Source of the DNA: Candidatus Sodaliphilus limicaballi
GTDB lineage: Bacteria > Bacteroidota > Bacteroidia > Bacteroidales > Muribaculaceae
DNA: 8,742 bases
Assembly (NCBI GenBank): GCA_018065815.1
Contig: JAGHSP010000144.1
Location: 1 to 8,742, forward strand
Reading direction: 5' to 3'
Each line of letters starts with the position of its first letter. The stretch's first letter is position 1. Below the pieces are notes generated by a model, which saw only the letters and a list, made by a program, of their open reading frames with translations, was not told the origin of the DNA and did no database searches. Made by a program: the position numbers and the translations under genes. Below are positions 5,812 through 8,742 of this stretch, piece after piece.

Positions 5812-8058
5812 TTAGAAGCGGAGGGTGAGGTGGGCGAGGACGTTGGTGCCTGCCATGGGGTAGAAGCGGGGATCGCTCACGAGCTGCATGGGGTTCTTCT
5901 TGTCGCCGTCCTTGTAGATCGCAGAGGTCATTGAGTAACCGTTGTTCTCATACTTCTCGTTGAAGATGTTGTAGATGCTCACGCCTGCTGTGATTGAACG
6001 GATGTGGGGCAGCTTGAAGGTGTAAGCCAGGTGCAGGTTGTTCACAAAGTAGGGGTCGAGCGAGTCTTCCTTGTTCTGGAAGTTGTCGAGATACTGTCGG
6101 CTCACATACTGTGATTGCAGTGAAGCCTCAAATCCCTTGAAGTTGAAGGCGATGTTGCTGTTGCCAATGAACGAGGGCGAGAATGCAATAGTAGTTTTGC
6201 CACATTCAACGGCACTCTGACTCCACAGCTCGTTCCAGTTGTCGTCGTAGTCGCTCACATATCCCACATAATTCTTAATCTTGTTTTCGCTCAGGGTTGC
6301 GTTCACGTCCCAGCGCAGCCAGTTGGTAATCTTCACGCCAGCAGTGAGCTCAACGCCCATGCGGTAGCTGTCGGGCACGTTCTCGGCCATTGCTTCGCCT
6401 ATCTCGTTGAGCTTGCCGTTGAGCACGAGCTGGTCCTTGTAGCTCATGTAGTAGAAGTTAGCTCCAGCATGGAAACGCTCGTTGCTGAACTCGTAGCCTA
6501 ACTCCCAGTCGTAGAGTTTCTCGGCACGGGGGTGCTCAAGGAAGAGACCGTCGGTGTAGTTGTTGCGGGTGGGCTCTTTCTGTGCCACAGCAAACGAAGC
6601 ATAGGCGCGCTGGTTCTTGTTGATGCGGTAGTTGAGACCTGCCTTGGGGTTGAAGAAATTGAAGTTCTCGTTGATGTCAAGAACTTGCAGGTGCTCGGGT
6701 GAAGCTGTCCAGTCCCACTTGTCGTTGTCGCCCTTGATCTTGTAGTTGATGTGACGGAACTGTAAGTCAACGTAGGCACTCAAGCCACGCCAGATGTCGT
6801 AGTTGCCCTTGGCGTAGATGTTGAAGTCGGTCTTCTTGCCGTTGTTGCGGTAGTACTCGTGAGCGGGGTCGAGCTGTGAGGTGTAGTTCTCCACCCAGAG
6901 GACGCGGCCGTAGTGGTCGTTGCTGTAGGCGTTGAAACCACCGCCCAATGTGGCGTGCAGGCGCTCGCCGGCATATTTGAGTGAGAACACGGCGCCGCCA
7001 AAGTCGCTCTCCACGGCTTTCTTGCGCACGAGGCTGGCTTTCTTGCTGGTGCCCTCGGCTGTAACGACAGGCTGAAGCAGATATTCTTTCAATGTGCGGG
7101 CGTTCTTGTATTCCTGGTAATAGCCATAGCCGTCGGTGTAGTGGAGGGCGAAGTTGAGTTTCCACTGCGGGTTGAAGGTCTGGTCGAGGATCAACTGATA
7201 GTGGGTCTGGCGGTAGATGTCCTTCTGGTCGTCATAGAAGCCAGTGACCTTGCCGTCGTGCTTGATTTCGCCGTTGGGGTTGTAGGTGCGGTTAGTGGTG
7301 AGCTCATCGCGGCTGATGCCGTCCCAAGCATGGTAAGTGTCTTCCTTGCCGCCGAAGGTGATGAAACGCAGCGCAGTGCCAGCGTTGAAGTAACCCAGCT
7401 GTGCATAGTAAGACAGCAGTTTAGAAGACGCACGGTCGCGGTAGCCGTCGCTGCCGATGTGAGACAAGCGAGCATCCATTGCCCAGTGATCGCCCATGAG
7501 GCCAGTACCCACCTTGATGGTCTCTTTGTTGGTGTTGAACGAACCGTAGGATCCCGAAATCTCGCCGTAGGCGGTGTTAGAGAAACGCTGGGTGAGCATG
7601 TTGACGCTAGCACCGAAGGCGCCCGAGCCGTTGGTCGATGTGCCCACGCCACGCTGCACCTGGATGTCTTGGAGCGACGAAGCGAAGTCGGGAGTGTTGA
7701 CCCAGTAAATTGCATGGCTCTCGGCATCGTTCATGGGGATGTCGTTAACAGTGATGTTGATGCGTGTGGCATCGGTGCCGCGCACGCGCATACTGCTGTA
7801 GCCCACGCCGGCACCGGCGTCACTGGTGGTGAGCACCGAGGGGGTGTTGGACAGCAGGAAAGGAATGTCCTTGCCGTGGTTGGCTGACTCGATCTGGGTT
7901 TTTGACAAGTTGGTGAACGCAACGGGAGTGTTGCTAGACGCACGTGTGGCAAGCACCTCGATTTCGCTGAGGGCCACAGTGTCGGTCACTGAGGTCTGTG
8001 CCACAGCAACCATGCCGACGCCGGTGAGGGCGACAGCCAGAATGTTTCTTTTCTTCAT
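5812..8058 (-). CDS. TonB-dependent outer-membrane receptor, probable thiamine (or precursor) importer
   Basis: This 748-residue protein is a complete TonB-dependent transporter that uses the proton-motive force, relayed by TonB-ExbBD, to import its ligand into the periplasm. Residues 1-20 are a signal peptide (cleavage after VAVA). A TonB-box-like segment follows (TVALSEIEV, about 27-35). The plug domain covers about 45-155, with the typical SSMRVRGTDATRINITVNDIP and GSGAFGASVNMLT segments. A 22-strand-type barrel rich in alternating aromatic and polar residues runs to the end, and the last residue is Phe, as expected for BAM-assembled proteins. There is no N-terminal carboxypeptidase-regulatory-like domain and no SusD partner, so it is not a SusC glycan porin. 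A TPP riboswitch and consensus promoter directly upstream, and a PnuC gene downstream, make thiamine or a phosphorylated or precursor form the likely substrate. That assignment is contextual. The ATG chosen is 22 nt from the riboswitch aptamer and starts the signal peptide. Confidence 0.92.
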   Translation of the reverse strand: MKKRNILAVALTGVGMVAVAQTSVTDTVALSEIEVLATRASSNTPVAFTNLSKTQIESANHGKDIPFLLSNTPSVLTTSDAGAGVGYSSMRVRGTDATRINITVNDIPMNDAESHAIYWVNTPDFASSLQDIQVQRGVGTSTNGSGAFGASVNMLTQRFSNTAYGEISGSYGSFNTNKETIKVGTGLMGDHWAMDARLSHIGSDGYRDRASSKLLSYYAQLGYFNAGTALRFITFGGKEDTYHAWDGISRDELTTNRTYNPNGEIKHDGKVTGFYDDQKDIYRQTHYQLILDQTFNPQWKLNFALHYTDGYGYYQEYKNARTLKEYLLQPVVTAEGTSKKASLVRKKAVESDFGGAVFSLKYAGERLHATLGGGFNAYSNDHYGRVLWVENYTSQLDPAHEYYRNNGKKTDFNIYAKGNYDIWRGLSAYVDLQFRHINYKIKGDNDKWDWTASPEHLQVLDINENFNFFNPKAGLNYRINKNQRAYASFAVAQKEPTRNNYTDGLFLEHPRAEKLYDWELGYEFSNERFHAGANFYYMSYKDQLVLNGKLNEIGEAMAENVPDSYRMGVELTAGVKITNWLRWDVNATLSENKIKNYVGYVSDYDDNWNELWSQSAVECGKTTIAFSPSFIGNSNIAFNFKGFEASLQSQYVSRQYLDNFQNKEDSLDPYFVNNLHLAYTFKLPHIRSITAGVSIYNIFNEKYENNGYSMTSAIYKDGDKKNPMQLVSDPRFYPMAGTNVLAHLTLRF

Positions 8059-8067
8059 GTAAAATAA

Positions 8068-8160
8068 AATAAGTTTAGTTCTCTACGCCGGTATTGCCCG
8101 GATCAGATTCTATGGGTGTGATCTCAGCCGCCACAGCGTGACGGCACCCCCAAACTCATT
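8068..8160 (-). promoter_or_regulatory. TPP (thiamine pyrophosphate) riboswitch
   Basis: The minus-strand RNA has the conserved THI-box elements in order: GGGGTGCC (8151-8143), a P3 stem GCCGTCAC/GTGGCGGC, CTGAGA (8127-8122), ACACCC pairing back to GGGTG, then CTGATCCGGG (8106-8097), AATACCGG and CGTAGAGA. These are the pyrimidine- and pyrophosphate-binding cores. TPP binding should reduce expression of the receptor and pnuC. No terminator hairpin lies between the aptamer and the ATG, which are only 22 nt apart. AATGAGTTT (8160-8152) can pair with AAACTTATT (8076-8068), extending P1 to within 9 nt of the start codon. A translational OFF mechanism is therefore inferred. A shorter alternative P1 register uses AGTT with AACT. 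Confidence 0.95.
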
Positions 8161-8171
8161 GAATCGTGCTG

Positions 8172-8203
8172 CAAAGGTACTGCTTTTTCTTGAAAGACGC
8201 AAA
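8172..8203 (-). promoter_or_regulatory. Promoter of the thiamine-uptake operon
   Basis: TTTG (8203-8200) is followed after 20 bp by TACCTTTG (8179-8172), a perfect Bacteroidetes promoter. The predicted start near 8165 puts the 5' end just before the riboswitch, so the leader is little more than the aptamer itself. Confidence 0.85.
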
Positions 8204-8342
8204 TGCACCCGGGGGATAGATGTTTCGTACATCATATAATGGGGTTCGTGCAAAGAACGCTGTGAACTCAAAACAACTTCAAAATCGTCTCGACATAATT
8301 AATAGAACCCACCATAAAAGACTTTTAGATGTTTTTTTTCAG

Positions 8343-8363
8343 CTGCGCAGATACGTTGCGCAG
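8343..8363. repeat. Inverted repeat at the -33 position of a candidate promoter
   Basis: CTGCGCA (8343-8349) and TGCGCAG (8357-8363) are perfect inverted copies around a 7-bp centre. The repeat is centred about 32 bp before the predicted start of the candidate small RNA, where the TTTG element is missing. An operator or activator site would fit, but no regulator is identified. Confidence 0.5.
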
Positions 8364-8371
8364 TGAAGAAT

Positions 8372-8379
8372 TAACTTTG
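8372..8379 (+). promoter_or_regulatory. Candidate -7 promoter element
   Basis: TAACTTTG is a perfect TAnnTTTG element. It shares 13 bases (TAACTTTGCATCG) with the tRNA-Val promoter on the other strand in this window, which supports a real promoter. The TTTG expected near 8348-8351 is absent. Confidence 0.5.
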
Positions 8380-8384
8380 CATCG

Positions 8385-8502
8385 TGAATGAAAAAAGAAC
8401 GAATTTTATGAGTGAATATGCCTGATCAAACCACGAAAAACATGCAAAACACACGTTGCCGGTAGGCCTTATTCCAAAGGGGCATGCCGGCAAATTATTT
8501 TT
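8385..8502 (+). ncRNA. Candidate small RNA (about 118 nt)
   Basis: A consensus -7 element at 8372-8379 and a terminator-like hairpin ending at 8502 delimit a transcript of about 118 nt. The only reading frames inside are ATG at 8388 (7 codons, MKKERIL) and ATG at 8408 (5 codons), overlapping by ATGA. They could be leader peptides, a gene remnant or chance. No known RNA family is recognised. The call rests only on promoter and terminator geometry. Confidence 0.3.
8456..8502 (+). terminator. Putative Rho-independent terminator
   Basis: TTGCCGG (8456-8462) pairs perfectly with CCGGCAA (8487-8493). Past a 3-by-3 internal loop, GCC and GGC can pair further. The T-rich tail TTATTTTT (8495-8502) follows on the plus strand. 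It faces the tRNA-Val terminator. Confidence 0.55.
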
Positions 8503-8550
8503 CAAAGGGTGTCCAGTGATTAAAGAAGTGTCTCTGAAATTTGAGTTTAT

Positions 8551-8585
8551 ATAAAACAAAAACACGGCTCAATGTTGAGTCGTGT
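8551..8585 (-). terminator. Rho-independent terminator of tRNA-Val
   Basis: ACACGGCTCAA (8562-8572) and TTGAGTCGTGT (8575-8585) form an 11-bp stem with one mismatched position and a tight 2-nt loop. On the minus strand the T-rich tail TTTTTGTTTTAT follows. It begins 13 bp after the tRNA 3' end. Confidence 0.8.
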
Positions 8586-8597
8586 CTTGCTGTTGTG

Positions 8598-8672
8598 TGG
8601 GTGCTGACGGATTCGAACCGCCGACCCTCTGCTTGTAAGGCAGATGCTCTGAACCAGCTGAGCTAAGCACCC
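8598..8672 (-). tRNA. tRNA-Val (anticodon UAC)
   Basis: The minus strand folds into a full cloverleaf of 75 nt including the discriminator. It has a perfect 7-bp acceptor stem (GGGTGCT/AGCACCC), D-arm GCTC/GAGC, an anticodon stem TCTGC/GCAGA with loop CTTACAA, a 5-nt variable loop, and a T-arm with TTCGAAT. The anticodon TAC reads valine GUA codons and, if modified, other GUN codons. The discriminator is A. The 3' CCA is not encoded (the following bases are CAC), so it must be added after transcription. Confidence 0.97.
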
Positions 8673-8691
8673 TTGCTTTCCAAAAGCGATG

Positions 8692-8722
8692 CAAAGTTAC
8701 TGCTTTTTTTTATATCTGCAAA
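8692..8722 (-). promoter_or_regulatory. Promoter of tRNA-Val
   Basis: TTTG (8722-8719) and TAACTTTG (8699-8692) are separated by 19 bp. Both are exact consensus elements, with a predicted start near 8685, about 13 nt before the mature tRNA 5' end. Confidence 0.8.
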
Positions 8723-8742
8723 ACTTTTGCGAGTTTTTTTTG

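Larger units (their letters stand above)
8204..8561. other. Intergenic region without a credible protein gene
   Basis: About 360 bp separate the operon promoter from the tRNA-Val terminator. Six-frame reading gives only short, unconvincing frames. The left part (8204-8340) is AT-rich, with a T-run at 8332-8339 and no structure I can name. The right part holds an inverted repeat, a -7 element and a terminator on the plus strand, listed separately. Confidence 0.6.

Noticed and set aside
7141..7887. Long open frame (248 codons) on the plus strand within the receptor gene
   Set aside because: It lies fully antisense to a receptor gene with clear plug and barrel features. Its valine/glycine/histidine-rich translation resembles no family and is the expected shadow of a GC-rich codon pattern.
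8371..8565. 64-codon frame on the minus strand
   Set aside because: Its start lies inside the tRNA-Val terminator. It crosses two hairpins, has no upstream promoter and shows no coding-like composition.
8718..8742. Terminator-like palindrome plus T-run at the right edge
   Set aside because: GCAAAA/TTTTGC has only a 1-nt centre, so it cannot form a normal hairpin, and it overlaps the -33 element of the tRNA-Val promoter.

Overview
The window looks like a chromosomal segment of a Bacteroidales bacterium, of the gut Prevotella, Bacteroides or Muribaculaceae kind. Four promoters match the Bacteroidetes consensus (TTTG, 19-20 bp, TAnnTTTG) and a fifth -7 element is perfect. No clear Shine-Dalgarno sequences are seen. 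TrpRS, AsnB and the TonB receptor resemble Bacteroidales proteins, as judged from memory. The exact genus cannot be fixed by eye.

Layout, left to right. (a) Positions 1-1618, minus strand: a cell-envelope pair. A secreted beta-propeller-like protein is followed after 11 bp by a secreted zinc N-acetylmuramoyl-L-alanine amidase cut by the left window edge. They share one promoter at 1705-1736. (b) 1809-3069, minus: trpS as a single-gene unit with its own -7 element and terminator, and a short heptamer tandem repeat just upstream. (c) 3232-4990, plus: asnB, glutamine-hydrolysing asparagine synthetase, transcribed divergently from trpS. (d) 5020-5061: a strong hairpin between the convergent asnB and pnuC genes. 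(e) 5132-8203, minus: a thiamine-uptake operon. It has a consensus promoter, a TPP riboswitch, an outer-membrane TonB-dependent receptor, a nested intercistronic hairpin and a PnuC-family inner-membrane transporter. (f) 8204-8561: an intergenic stretch without a credible protein gene, but with a promoter-like element, an inverted repeat and a terminator that together suggest a small RNA. (g) 8551-8722, minus: tRNA-Val(UAC) with its promoter and terminator.

The best-supported functional story is region (e). When thiamine pyrophosphate is scarce the riboswitch should allow production of the receptor, which moves thiamine or a precursor across the outer membrane, and of the PnuC protein, which moves it across the inner membrane. 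The thiamine pyrophosphokinase often encoded in such Bacteroidetes operons is absent here. Most of the window is ordinary housekeeping content. I see no defence system, mobile element, CRISPR array or clearly new multi-gene system. The most useful leads are the possible translational mode of the TPP riboswitch, the candidate small RNA at about 8385-8502, and the CTAG-rich hairpin between receptor and transporter.
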